A stretch of DNA of 64,000 nt, taken from NCBI GenBank assembly GCA_944548615.1, contig OX155978.1, forward strand, positions 8,300,519 to 8,364,518, given 5' to 3'. The notes under the pieces were generated by a model. It ran no database searches. It saw nothing but the letters and a program-made list of their open reading frames with translations, and was not told where the DNA came from. A program made the position numbers and the translations under genes. The stretch comes from Micropterix aruncella (Eukaryota > Arthropoda > Insecta > Lepidoptera > Micropterigidae). This document shows positions 10,886 through 21,682 of this stretch, piece after piece. Each line of letters starts with the position of its first letter. Within the stretch, counting starts at the first letter, position 1.

Positions 10886-13800
10886 GTTTAGAGTTTCAAG
10901 GCGATAGGTGAGGGCAGCAAACCCCGCCCACCGCCCGGGCAGTTATAACGACGAGGGTCGTCTTGTCTGCCCGGGATGTCGTGCTACGACAACCCTGCGC
11001 GTACCAGAAGGGTAGAACGCGCAGGGGGTGAAATAGGGTAAACCACCCCCCCCGTACCGCCCCGAGAACCCATTTATTTATAATAATAAAAGAATTTACA
11101 AAGTAAAAATTTACAAAAATAATACTAAATTTACCATATTCACAAAATAAAAAAAAATAAAACAACAAATAACAAATTTAGGGCCGGTAAGTGGGGTAGA
11201 GGACGCTCCAGAAACGATGATGGTGGAGGCGCACGGTCCGTGGGCAGGTCTCGGAGCAGCCACGGGGGGGAGGAATCCCTGGATCCTGCAAAGAACGAAA
11301 CGCCCTTCGGGGCGGTAAAGAGACGGACACAAAGACGGGCACTTCGGGCTGGAAGTAGCCGCCGAATCACGCCACCAAGGAAGAGGGTACCCCCTGGGGG
11401 GTATCCCGAGGCCTCATGCTTTCCCAAGAAGCCACCCAGTGCTCCACAAGCTCGCCAAACGACTGGAAGCAGCTCCTACAACTGACCAGATCCGGGTACC
11501 AAATCGGAGAGCGCCCAACGCACGCGCCCACTGCATCCATCAATTTCTCCCGTGCAGCCGCTAGAATTGGGCAAGACCAAATTACGTGTTCCGCAGTTTG
11601 GCGACCATACCCACAGGCGCATCGGGGGTCATCGGCAAGTCCAAAGTCAAATAGTTTGGCTCTGAACTCTCCGTGGCCCCCAACCAGCTGCGTGGTATGG
11701 TGGTCGAACCGCAGAAACGAATTTGCCATCCGCACTGCGACGGACGGGAAAAAGCAATGGGTGAGGCGGCCCGTACCCCCGGCGTCCCATCTAGCCTGCC
11801 AGACACGCAAGGACTCCACCCGAATCAGGCGGGCAAACTCCCCAGCTCGGTGCGCCACCGGGTCGATCGACAGGCCATGAAGGACTACCGGCTCGCCCCG
11901 GCGGTACCGCGACAACGCCGCACGCTCCAGAATCTCCAGGTCAATCGGCAGAACGCCAGCGATGACGGGTAACGCAAGAGTGGACGTCGTTCTGTACGCC
12001 CCGGTCAGGGCCACGAGAGGGATGCGCTGTCCGCGCAGCAGCGCGACACGCGTCGCCTCAGGAACAGCAGACTCCGTCCAAGCGCGTGCGGCATAAGTCG
12101 CACGCGGGACGAAGACGCCCTTATAGATAGTCATGACCGCCGGGAAACGAATTCCCCAGTCGGCCCGACTCGCTCCGCGGAGCGCAAAGAATAGATCCCG
12201 GAATTTTTCGGCTGTAATCTTTGCGTGCGAAAGAAAGGAAAGGGAAGCCGTAAGCGTCACCCCCAGGTATCGAACGGTGGCCGGGAAGGATACCGGGCGA
12301 CCGTTCATCCTGATGACAGGGTTCCGCTTAAGATGTCCCTTCAGGAGAAGCGCCTGAGTTTTCGTCGGAGAGAAGGTGAGTCTGTTTCGCTGACCCCATC
12401 CGAGGATCAGGTCCAGCGAGTCAGCCACCCTTCTCTCGACCTCTGCGCGACTCCTGCCGCCCACCAGGAGAAGAGCGTCGTCTGCATAAGCGCTGACGGT
12501 GCACCCCTCCGGGTAAGGTAGACCGAGGAAATCATCAAAGAGAATGTTCCAAAGGCTAGGACCCAACACTGACCCCTGTGGACAGCCCATGGTCGGGGTT
12601 TTGGTGACGCTGGTCGGGCCGTACCTCAGAGTGACAGATCTGTCTGAAAAGTAGCTCCTCACTACTTTCAACAAATTGTTCGGGCACAGGCGGGCGCGAA
12701 GCTTGCATATAAGCATCGGCCACCACACGTTGTCGAATGCACCGGAGATATCCAAAAATACGCCTACCACGTAGCGGCCGTCGTAGTTGCGGACCCAGTT
12801 TTTCGCAAACAGGATGGCGTCCTCCGTGCTTTTCCCTCGGGTAAAGCCAAACTGACGCTCGTTCTGGGGAGACAGAGTCCTCTCCAGCCGTTCGCGCACA
12901 AGCACTTCGAGCACCTTACCCATTATGGGAAGGAGCGTGATGGGCCTGTACGCTTTCGGATCCGAGCGCGGCTTGTCGTTACCTTTGGGAATCACCCGCA
13001 GGAGGCCAGCCTTCCACCATAATGGGAAATGACCGTCCCTAATGCATTTCTGCATCAGGACAGTCACCTCCCATCTTGCGAATTCCCACACCCGCTTCAC
13101 TATATCAGACGTAAAGTTGTCTATCCCCGGTGCCTTTCTGCGCGATAGCGACCCGATGACGGTGCCGACCTCGTCCGCTGTTACCTCTGACAGATCAGGT
13201 ACGCGCGAGTCTACGGCACTAAGCCGCCGCAACTGCGCGTGGTGGGGATCGTCATTGTCATTCCGATCCGATGGACACAAAGAACCGAGGAGAACTGAAA
13301 GAGTGCCTTCGGTGTCAAGCGGGGCGGAAGTACCCTCGACAATGCTAGAGAGGTAGTTCCCACCCCGCTTGGCACCTTTGTCGATGACGTTCTTCATGTC
13401 CCATGGGTTTGCATTCCCAACTTCGCTAACCCATGTACGCCAGGAATCAGTCTTGGCACGCCTAATAGCGGCGTGGTAGACGCTCCGAGCCGATCTCAGG
13501 GACTCCCGAAGTACCTCAACACGCTCAGGGGGAAGAGAACCCCTGCGGACTTCCCCCATGCGGCGGTACGCTTGCCGGAAGCACCTGCGGAGGTCGGATA
13601 TTTCCGGAGACCACCACGGGGCCGTAAAGCCGCCGAAGGGCCTCCTCCGACCGAGGACCGACTCGCAGGCCGAGGCAACTGCCTCATGAAGTGCAACACT
13701 AAGTGCCTCGGCCGAATTGGAGTGAGGGGACGGGAACCGGGAGAGCCTCTCACAGAGGGACTCCCCGAAACGGTCCCAGTCCACATCCGAGGTGCGGTAC

Positions 13801-13914
13801 GCCCATTCCGAGGGGGACGGGGGATTCACACGGCGGCCAATGTCGAAGGTCACTAGTCTATGGTCTGAGGAAGACGACGATTCGTGGACGGTCCAGTTCA
13901 TCATCTCCCGGGCC
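10886..13914 (-). mobile_element. R1-clade LINE, 5' truncated
   Basis: A LINE of about 3.0 kb on the minus strand whose 3' end is at 10886. It is flanked by CAAATATGTACA at 10874-10885 and 13915-13926, so it has a clear target duplication. The 5' truncation lies inside the endonuclease domain. There is a 3' UTR of about 480 bp and no obvious poly(A) tail. The last 90 bp or so resemble the matching end of repeat A (a GAGTT..TCAA start, then AACCC(C)G..CACCGC, GTT(A/T)TAACGA and TCGT(C/T)(C/T)TGTCTGCC). Confidence 0.88.
11367..13913 (-). CDS. R1-clade LINE ORF2 (partial): endonuclease end, reverse transcriptase, zinc knuckle
   Basis: The open frame encodes a polymerase for target-primed retrotransposition. 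About 25 residues in, SSSSSDHRLVTFDIG is the last endonuclease motif; the rest of that domain is lost. The reverse transcriptase has YRPITLLPIMGKVLE (about 329-343), motif A FLDISGAFDN (393-402), motif B GCPQGSVLGPSLW (450-462) and the catalytic YADD (483-486). The motif B wording is typical of the R1/TRAS group. The C-terminal zinc knuckle is C772-x-C774-x8-H783-x4-C788. The apparent start codon further upstream (GTG at 13934) lies in flanking DNA and is not the real start. No internal stop interrupts the frame. With the endonuclease cut away, this copy is probably not autonomous. Confidence 0.88.
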   Translation of the reverse strand, partial: AREMMNWTVHESSSSSDHRLVTFDIGRRVNPPSPSEWAYRTSDVDWDRFGESLCERLSRFPSPHSNSAEALSVALHEAVASACESVLGRRRPFGGFTAPWWSPEISDLRRCFRQAYRRMGEVRRGSLPPERVEVLRESLRSARSVYHAAIRRAKTDSWRTWVSEVGNANPWDMKNVIDKGAKRGGNYLSSIVEGTSAPLDTEGTLSVLLGSLCPSDRNDNDDPHHAQLRRLSAVDSRVPDLSEVTADEVGTVIGSLSRRKAPGIDNFTSDIVKRVWEFARWEVTVLMQKCIRDGHFPLWWKAGLLRVIPKGNDKPRSDPKAYRPITLLPIMGKVLEVLVRERLERTLSPQNERQFGFTRGKSTEDAILFAKNWVRNYDGRYVVGVFLDISGAFDNVWWPMLICKLRARLCPNNLLKVVRSYFSDRSVTLRYGPTSVTKTPTMGCPQGSVLGPSLWNILFDDFLGLPYPEGCTVSAYADDALLLVGGRSRAEVERRVADSLDLILGWGQRNRLTFSPTKTQALLLKGHLKRNPVIRMNGRPVSFPATVRYLGVTLTASLSFLSHAKITAEKFRDLFFALRGASRADWGIRFPAVMTIYKGVFVPRATYAARAWTESAVPEATRVALLRGQRIPLVALTGAYRTTSTLALPVIAGVLPIDLEILERAALSRYRRGEPVVLHGLSIDPVAHRAGEFARLIRVESLRVWQARWDAGGTGRLTHCFFPSVAVRMANSFLRFDHHTTQLVGGHGEFRAKLFDFGLADDPRCACGYGRQTAEHVIWSCPILAAAREKLMDAVGACVGRSPIWYPDLVSCRSCFQSFGELVEHWVASWESMRPRDTPQGVPSSLVA

Positions 13915-13926
13915 CAAATATGTACA

Positions 13927-14384
13927 GTCAGCACAACTCAGATTTGGTCTCATCAGCTCAACCCTTCCAGAGCCGTTTATCGTATAGGCTCGGCAAACTA
14001 CTAGTAACGCCGCCGGCGCCGTTTAGGCTATGGCTACGGCCGGCCGTATTTGCGGGAATTATGTTATAATACGCGTTGTCTGCGAAGTATTACCAACTCT
14101 AAACCCTTACCCGTGAACCAACCGATCTTAATACACTACATTCAATGAATAATTAGTCGCTCGCTGGTTGCCCGCGCGTAAACAAATACCGTTTTGTTTG
14201 TGACATTGGTTTGAAAATCAGAAAAGTAGGTACATTTTACTACACATCTGCCCAACAAAAAACGAGTGTAATGTCTTTTTTCTACCATAACTTCTAAACG
14301 CTTAAATCGATTCAGAAGTGTCTGTACCCTTGCCGGGTTTATCGTCATGTATGCGTCTAGCATGTGTGTTTAGCCGCAATTATA
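13927..14384. other. Spacer, no gene seen
   Basis: GC-rich at first (around 14010-14045), then AT-rich. No coding region or repeat recognised. Confidence 0.55.
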
Positions 14385-14387
14385 TTA

Positions 14388-14629
14388 GGGCCACGCCGCG
14401 TGTTGCAAGGCTGTCCGACGCAACGGGCAGGTGATTATACTACAGTGTCGTGTCGCCGCGCGTGCTGACGAATTTTCGTGTCAGTTCAGTGGTGGCCGTC
14501 ATCGTTCGCACTTGTCTACAATATTTTCGTCCGACTCAGATATGGATGCGAAGGAAAATATCGCCTACCTACTTATGTTAAGCCTACTGAAAAAGAAAAG
14601 AAAGAAGAGGAAATATCGACTTTGACTAA
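14388..14629 (+). mobile_element. 5' end of a PIF/Harbinger-like DNA transposon
   Basis: Begins GGGCCACGCCGCGTGTTGCA directly after TTA (14385-14387). Harbinger elements duplicate a TTA/TAA target and often start with a G-rich inverted repeat. A short reading frame follows at 14542-14625. The rest of the element, including the other terminal repeat, was not found; repeat A starts at about 14630. Confidence 0.5.
14542..14625 (+). pseudogene. Possible N-terminus of a Harbinger-type transposase
   Basis: Encodes 27 residues starting MDAKENIAYLLM and ending in a lysine/arginine cluster (KKKRKKRKYRL) before a stop. Harbinger nucleases often begin with a short acidic/hydrophobic segment and then a basic run. 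This is only a resemblance by eye. The frame is cut off where repeat A joins. Confidence 0.35.
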
Positions 14630-15001
14630 CAGTTGGTTACGAGTTCGAGGTCGCTTGCGCGGTCCTCACCCTTACGAAGCGGTGAAACGGTGTATACCGA
14701 ATCTATCGCGGACCACGGCATCCTTTGCCTGTGCAGTCGCCGTAAGGTCTGCCACCACTCCCGCTCTATAGGAAACAGTACTGCTTCCAGACTTCCCCAA
14801 CTGTTAGTCAGAGTGCACAGTCGATTGGCTTACGGCGCACGGTGCGCAGACCGTCCAGGAGCGCCAGAAGGTTGACTCCTAGGGGAAATTAGCCCTGAGG
14901 CCAGAGTCCTGCCCGGGCTCGCGCTTCATGCGTGTAGGCTGCCGGGTGGGTGTTGACCTGTGAGTGTGACCAACCCTGAAGAGAATGGGTCTTCGTGGCC
15001 A
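14630..15001 (-). repeat. Repeat A, partial copy
   Basis: Contains the part from TGGTTACGAGTTCGAGGTCG to GTCTTCGTGGCC, with an internal deletion near 14730. It lacks the shared terminal segment. Confidence 0.7.
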
Positions 15002-16261
15002 GTGTCGACGGTCTGTGCTGCAATGACGGTCAGTGCTGCAATGGAAATGCGTAATAATATTTCACGTATAACCGCCTCACATCCAAGACGTCAAATTCCC
15101 TAAAAATCTTCGAATAGGGGCTTCAATATTTAATTAAGGCTTTGATTCCAAAGAGTTGTAAATCATTATTAATTATTTTTGACCGCCTCTCGTAATATAA
15201 AAACTTACTCTACTCTCGATTTTTATTTAAGATCTCGTTGTATAAGATAACAAAGCAAAAAAAGGGAAACCGACAAATATGGCAACCCTGTCCTTGAAGG
15301 AAATTGTTTCGAGAGATCGCGCGGCCCCCCAAAAAAAGGCGAAAGAAAAGTGCGGCGGAGACTTGTGACCTGTGGGGAATACTAAAAAGGTATGGCGCTG
15401 TCAAACAATACAAAACTTTCGTCGGTTTCTCCGACCAATAACATGGCAAGGGAAAATTATTATTATTGTCAATTGAAACGGGTCCCCCGTGAAAAGAAAC
15501 AACTACATATGACATTTATAGAGAGGGTATGAATGTTAAAGTAACGAAATAGCGATGGAAATAATCGAGGACCCACGTTGGGCGACAATTTTGCTGACGT
15601 CTATATTCACAATTTGAGATTCAGATCAATGCAATCGAGACACTTTCGACTATTTCGATTATATAGGATTGAATAAGGTGACATGTTTTTTGATCGATTT
15701 TACGCAGACTACTTTTAATACCACCATTGTACATATTTCCTGTCTGCAATACACTCTGCAATAATACTGCAAAGGACTTCGTTCTTTTCCAAAGTCTAAC
15801 TTACATGGCAGGCGAATCATAATTACTCCAAATATATGTACCTTAAGACTACATCAGTCGATTATAGGAAAAAAATCGGTTGTGTTACTCCAAGACTTTC
15901 CCGGCAAGTAGACAGGCATACATAGGAGACAATCAAATTAAAATTTCACCACGTAATATTGGTCCAACAATGCATATATGTACCGAATTTCAAGTAACTT
16001 TCCGACACAACACAATATCTCTTTATTTTTTGTTTATTTTACTCACGATTTTCCAAGTCTTTTCTCTTTGTCCCGGGTTTCGGCACCAGATGTCGCTACG
16101 GACGCGTTGAAGAAAACCCACGCTTTTGCTATCAAAATATCAATTTATTTCCATCACATTTTCCCTTGTATTATTCACAACACGAAGTAACAGCGTGCTT
16201 ATAAAGACCGGCAGCGCCCTTTGTTAATACATTTCACAATATTATCTGACTTGTACATTTC
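15002..16261. other. Spacer, no gene seen
   Basis: Mostly AT-rich. Two short near-copies of GTGCTGCAATG lie at 15015-15045. No domain is recognisable in the small open frames. Confidence 0.55.
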
Positions 16262-17242
16262 TCTTCTTAATATACATCAATGATTTACCCTTTCACATAA
16301 GGAATAATCACGAAATTGTATTGTTTGCTGATGATACTTCTTTGACGTTTAAAATTAGTCGAAAATTGTACAATTATGACGAAGTTAACAATGCACTCTC
16401 GAAAGTTGTTAATTGGTTTAATGTAAATAACCTACTATTATATGAAAAAAAAACCAAAGTGATTACATTTTCTACACCTAATGTTAAGCAGGTACAAACC
16501 AATGTAGAAATAAATGGAACTAGACTGTAGCCTGTTGCTTCAACTGTGTTTCTAGGGATAACAATTGACTCCAAATTACAATGGGGACCACAAATTGAGA
16601 AAATGTCAGGAAAACTTAGCTCTGCGGCATACGCAGTTAAAACAATAAGGCGGCTAACTGATGTAGATACAGCAAGAATAGTATACTTTAGTTACTTTCA
16701 TAGCATTATGTCCTATGGGATTCTTCTCTGGGGTAGCTGTGCGGACATCAATAACATCTTTATACTACAGAAACGTGCTGTAAGAGCTATATATAAACTT
16801 GGTCCTCGAGTTTCACTTAGAGAAAAATTCAAAGAGATAAATATTCTTACTGTTGCATCACAATATATGCGAGATCTGTTGTATGTCCGCAAGAATATTG
16901 ACAAGTTTAAAAAAAAAGCGACACTCATAATGTTAATACTAGACATAAGCATAACCTTGTTGTACGTGCTACTCGTCTCCACAAAATAAGCAATTCTTTT
17001 TTGGGACAATGTATACGCTTCTATAACAAACTTCCTCATACTATTAGAGAACTATCTGTAAATAAGTTTAAAGCTACCATCAAAGCAAAATTGTATAAAA
17101 AAGTATACTATACAATATCTGATTATGTAAATGACAAAACGGCTTGGGAGTAAGGCTTGGACGCATCATAAGAACATAAATTAAAAATAATATTTAATTG
17201 TGTCTATATGAATAAACAACATTTTGATTTTGATTTTGATTT
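16262..17242 (+). pseudogene. LINE reverse-transcriptase fragment with (GATTTT)n tail
   Basis: Starts inside the reverse transcriptase just before the catalytic motif (YINDLP, then LFADDTS at about 16318-16338) and runs through FLGITIDSKLQWGP (16547-16588), MSYGILLWGS and LQKRAVRAIYKL. An in-frame stop occurs at 16528-16530. A frameshift in the A-run at about 16909-16917 moves the C-terminus (HNVNTRHKHNL, then FYNKLPHTIREL) to another frame, ending at about 17152. The tail is a (GATTTT)n repeat at 17223-17242. It is the same family as 5797-6672. Confidence 0.85.
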
Positions 17243-17250
17243 AGACATTT

Positions 17251-17548
17251 AGCCTAGTCAAATAAGGAGTTTCAAGAGAAATAATTGGTAATAGATTGAA
17301 ACTTGGCATATATGTTATTTGATGCGTACTGTTAAACATACTAAAAGTCCCTACTCTACCCTTTGAGCTAGAACCGTCATCTTGGAAAAATGGCGCTACG
17401 ATTCAGTTTTTCGCTTATATCTCGCTAACTTTAGCGATATCGGAATTACGCTTAATGTAAAAAATAAAGGTTATAAAATTTTCTGCGAAAATGTTCTATA
17501 CATTTTTTCATATCATTTATTATTAATTTGAAAACAGCCTAGTCAAAT
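17251..17548. repeat. 13-bp direct repeats flanking 272 bp
   Basis: AGCCTAGTCAAAT occurs at 17251-17263 and 17536-17548. This may be a target duplication around a small insertion of unknown type, or part of the LINE flank. Confidence 0.5.
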
Positions 17549-17756
17549 GACCATTGACAATCAATCTGGGGATTTAGTGCAGCATTTTGAATGGGAACCC
17601 TGCCTTTTGCTATTAAAGGCTCATATTTGCACAATTATTTCTTAGGTGGTCTTGAGTGGATTTAAACCTGGAAGAATGAGAATGAGAATGAAATATTAAT
17701 TTTGAGCCCCTCTGAGACGATTAGGATCATTTCCAGACTGAAGTATGTAGTAGTGC

Positions 17757-18450
17757 GGTGTCGACTACAATGGGCGAATCCGTCACCCCAGGCTGGTACA
17801 ACAATATGTCATCGTTCATGCAGCCGTGAGATGAGCGTAGAAGACTTAGAGACAGGACAATCTACTGTCTAGCTCGCCAACAGCCCGCTAGAGACCAACG
17901 CCTTACGGCGAGGCACCGGGAAAGGTAAACAGCGGGCAGCCTCGCCCCCTGACTACCAGTTTTGGTAGGATATCTCCGTCTCGAGGAAATCTTAAGGATA
18001 CCTACATCCTCCCGACTGGTTACGGGTCCGAAGTCGCTTACCTACGCGGCCTCTACATGTTGTATTACAGCGGTAATTCAAATTGAATTTATCGCGGACC
18101 TTTACGTGCTCTGAGTGGCCCCAAGGTCCACAAGGTCATTTCAAGAGTGGCATGACAACAGGTCAACATCCACCCCCGCTGCTTATCAGACAGTATATTA
18201 CCATAGTCTCCAGACTCCTTCAGCAATTAGTCAGAGTGCATAACCGATTGTCGTCGCCGAACGGTGCGCAAACCGTCCAGAAGGGCCGTGATGCAATCTC
18301 GCCAGGAGAAACCGGTCCACCAGCTTTGAGGCCTCAGACGCGAGAGCCTTTTCCGGGGTAGCCTTCCGCACGAGGAGGCTCCTGAATAGGAGCTGAATCG
18401 TGAGTTGAGCCGATCCGATAACAAATTGGATCTTGTGGCCCAAGCCATTC
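17757..18450 (-). mobile_element. Repeat A, diverged subfamily 2
   Basis: Begins GGTGTCGACTACAATGGGCG and follows the order of repeat A with many differences, such as GACCAACGCCTTACGGCGAG. It shares these with the copy at 27064-27597. Confidence 0.65.
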
Positions 18451-18459
18451 GCTACCACG

Positions 18460-18700
18460 GTAGTATGTATGTGTGTCTGTCTGCTGCGTGTCTGTCTGTG
18501 TATCTGTGGGTCTGTGCGTCTGTGTATCTGCGTGTATTCCTACATGATAGCGCCCAAACGCTTAATCCGATTGAGCTGAAATTTGGCATGCAGGCATCTC
18601 TTGGTCTTGGCAAGAGTTGTGGTTGTAAATCGGTCTCAAATTTCGATCTCGAAATATTGGACTCATAGACTCAAAATATACTCGACTTTTAGGCATGAAG
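18460..18700 (+). repeat. Dispersed repeat F, fragment
   Basis: A (GTCT/GTGTCTGT)n run followed by CGCTTAATCCGATTGAGCTG and AAATTTGGC. The same order appears at about 25640-25790. It may be Helitron-derived filler; the class is unproven. Confidence 0.5.
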
Positions 18701-18917
18701 TTTGATACACAGATGCCTTGTTGGGCAGTAATCACATAGAATTTTCGTCGACCATTATTTTGCGTAAACTTTTTTTACTTTTCATTTATCTATTTCTTGA
18801 TTACATACACATCCAAATGCACGAGCAAATAAAAAGAAATGTAATTTACAATTTAGGAATTACCGTTACATGTTACATTTAGCCGTAATTTATACCGTCT
18901 AAATTTAGGTATACATA

Positions 18918-19539
18918 CAACTAGAGCTGTCGACTACAACGGGCGAACCCGTCACCTCAGGAAAATTTTACGATATTGATCGTTCTGTCTGCCGTGAGAT
19001 GATCGCAGAAGACTTAGGACAAAACAGTCCACCGTCAAGTTCCGCCGCATGCCCGTAAGAGGCCAACGCCTTAACCGCGGGATAGCCAAGAGTGTTACCC
19101 AGCGGGCTTACACTCACGCCCTTACTTCCAATGCGACCAGATTACTCCATTGTCTCGATTGGTTACGAGTTCAAGATCGCTTGCGCGGTCCTCTCCCTTA
19201 CGAAGCGGTGAAACGGTGTATACCGAATCTATCGCGGACCACGGCATCCTGTTTACATGGAATCGGGTAGCCGATGGTCGTTTCAAGAGCAGTCGCCGTA
19301 AGGTCAACCACCACCACCATCTCCCCCGACTGTTAGTCAGAATGCACAATCGATTGGCTTACGCCGCATGGTGCGTAGACAGTCCAGGAGCGCCAGAAGA
19401 TTGACTCCTGGGGGAAACTAGTCCTACCCGGGCTCGCGCTTCATGCGCTGAGGCCGCCGGATGGGTGTTGACTCGTGATTGTGACCGACCCTGAACAAAT
19501 GGGTCTTCGTGGCCAACTCAACAAGGACCCATTAGCTCC
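18918..19539 (-). mobile_element. Repeat A, full-length copy
   Basis: Starts CAACTAGAGCTGTCGACTAC and ends ATTAGCTCC, with a small deletion near 19310. No convincing target duplication. Confidence 0.75.
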
Positions 19540-19554
19540 CTAGAGCCCAGGTTA

Positions 19555-19720
19555 AATAGCGTATACATTATACAGATATTTATTTTTCTAATAGACTAAG
19601 TAAAGTGTATCCTAGCCCGCCTTGCTAGGCACTCCTGTATTAAGGCGAGCTCATTTCCTGAGTCCTATTGGAGTGGCACGGTTATGCCAGAATAAAAACA
19701 GTTTATATTGTATATTGTAA
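19555..19720 (-). repeat. LINE 3' UTR-like fragment
   Basis: Matches 40830-40982 (GAGCCCAGGTTA, GCCCGCCTTGCTAGGCAC, AAGGCGAGCTCA). On the minus strand this resembles the hairpin-bearing 3' UTR of a LINE. Confidence 0.45.
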
Positions 19721-19889
19721 CTAAATATTTTTACGTCATATAAATGCGAATACCGCCCTTTGGGCGTATTGGTGGCTGTCGAGTCGCATTCATACGAACT
19801 TCGTTTTTAACACGCTTTTATTAGGTCGACCTGTATGTAACTAACTATGTAATGGAATCTAAGGTAACTAATTTAACCATCTTCCAAGG

Positions 19890-20225
19890 ATCGTAGCGTC
19901 ATGAAAATTGGCAGCTGTATGTAGTTCTGATGACAATACAATAATATGGTACTGTCGAACTGATCTGATGATGGAGTCGGAAGATATGAACTGGAACTTC
20001 ACGATGGAACATCGTATCATAGCTGTGTTTGGACTTGTTAGAAAAGTCTTGGAATGAACTTTGACCACGATTAGGTTTCAAGGTCTGATGATGAAGCCGG
20101 AAGATAGGCACTGGCATTCCATGATGGATTATCGTATCATAGCCGTGTTTGGACCGGCTTTTTTTACGTGCATTTATATAAGCGTGTTTTAGTGTTTCTT
20201 TTTTTAAACTTTTAATTTATTTTTC
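19890..20225 (+). repeat. Dispersed repeat D, copy 1
   Basis: Matches 62765-63055. It contains two internal copies of a unit of about 70 bp (TCTGATGATG, then CGTATCATAGC, then GTGTTTGGAC) spaced about 120 bp apart. It resembles Helitron-derived sequence that I remember from Lepidoptera, which is weak evidence. Confidence 0.6.
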
Positions 20226-21079
20226 TGTAATACATATTGCCCGGATAATAGGATAGACAAATAAATTCATAGCCAGCAAGCTAACATGAGCGTTGACCTG
20301 ATTTACAGGGGTTCCGGGGGATATTTTCATAGATTTCCAATGAGTAAAAATTAAATTAAATTTGTATTATATTCGTGTTTCTAGATTACTTTAGGACACT
20401 TTAGACATCCTTTTACTTTATATTTACAAATATGACTAAAATATATAAACCGATAAAAAGCCTTAATTCACTGGCTTCGATTTGAATAAATTAAGGCGCT
20501 TTGAGATAAAGAAATAACATTTTCAATATAGTAAAAAAAGCGGGTGAACTTTAGAGATCTACGTAATAAATGCAAATTAAAACGATAATATTGACGTCTA
20601 TATAACTCCACTTTAAACCTCATATAAAATTATGCATAAAATCGCTGAGTTCCTCAATACGAACACAAGTAAAAATGGTAATTACGAGTGTTATTCACCA
20701 AGAATAGCAAAATGCAAAAATAATCAATAAACCGGGCTAAAGGAAGGTTACATAAACCCAAAAAAACAATGAATTTCTCATAAAATCAACAGTGAATTAA
20801 TAACAGCCCCGCAACAATCGTCAACATTCCCTTCGGCTACGTAACGACCAAATTTGGTTGCACATCAGAACACCGTTGACTACGTAACGACCAATATTGG
20901 CGACTTGCTCCCGGAGCGCACAGTAATATTATTTTCTAATTCGAACGTATCCTAACATCCATACCAAATATCTCATTATTACCATAGACGGCCGCTAAAA
21001 TAATTTCGTGCGTCATTGAACGAATATTTCTGGTAAATTTCCAATTGTCAATGGAATTTTGTGTGTTTTTTTGTGATGA
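20226..21079. other. Spacer, no gene seen
   Basis: AT-rich. CTACGTAACGACCAA occurs twice (about 20838 and 20880). Confidence 0.55.
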
Positions 21080-21682
21080 ATAGCTTTTATCGCGGGCCTA
21101 CTAGGCCAGCGCGGCGACCGAATGAAGAAATTTCTTAACGAATATTAATGATTTTAAACTGATAATTACGTCTAAACGAGTACTGCTTACGATTTGAAAA
21201 AAATATATGTTAAACAAGAACATTTTCCTAATATTCTTAGCTTTGAATATTTTAGATTTTGTTTATATTACATAGTGTAATTAATTTGTGAAATTAGGTC
21301 TAACCGAACACAAAAACGACTACTACGCAAATACTATCTGGCGTATTATTATGAAACCTGCACCATTTTAAAGATAATTTAATTATCTATCTTTTTATCT
21401 ACGATTTTTTCGAATAGTAGTTTTTTCGAAAAATATCAGTTATTTTTGCTTTATCGAATAAAAAAATCGTGCGCGGCGCTCTATCGGAAGACGTTTAAAT
21501 TATTCCGAATCATTTGCTTCCGCAGCCGCAAATGATTCGGAATAATTTCAACGTTTTCCGATAGAGCGCAGTTATCTGACATCAGAAAAAATAAAATAAA
21601 TAAAATAAATAAATAATTATAATTGCATAAGTTGTTAAAAAATGCTATGAAATAGCTTTACCGCGGCAGTCCCCGAGTGCCA
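21080..21682 (+). repeat. Dispersed repeat C with long hairpin, copy 1
   Basis: About 600 bp, nearly identical to 62084-62662. It contains an inverted repeat with arms of about 42 bp (21476-21517 and 21528-21569) around a 10-bp loop. Both ends carry an AGCTTT..CGCGG motif in direct orientation. It is probably a non-autonomous DNA element; superfamily unassigned. Confidence 0.7.

Noticed and set aside
10896..11332. Small hydrophobic minus-strand frames below the R1-clade ORF
   Set aside because: They lie in the 3' UTR of the LINE and are AT-rich chance frames.
12133..13856. Plus-strand frames overlapping the R1-clade ORF
   Set aside because: They are shadows of the GC-rich real coding strand; no domain is visible.
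13914..13934. Start codon for the R1-clade ORF at 13934
   Set aside because: It is a GTG in flanking DNA beyond the target duplication, so the first residues are not part of the element.
17757..18450. Protein-coding frames in the diverged repeat A copy
   Set aside because: Frames differ from those in other copies and show no conserved protein; treated as non-coding repeat.
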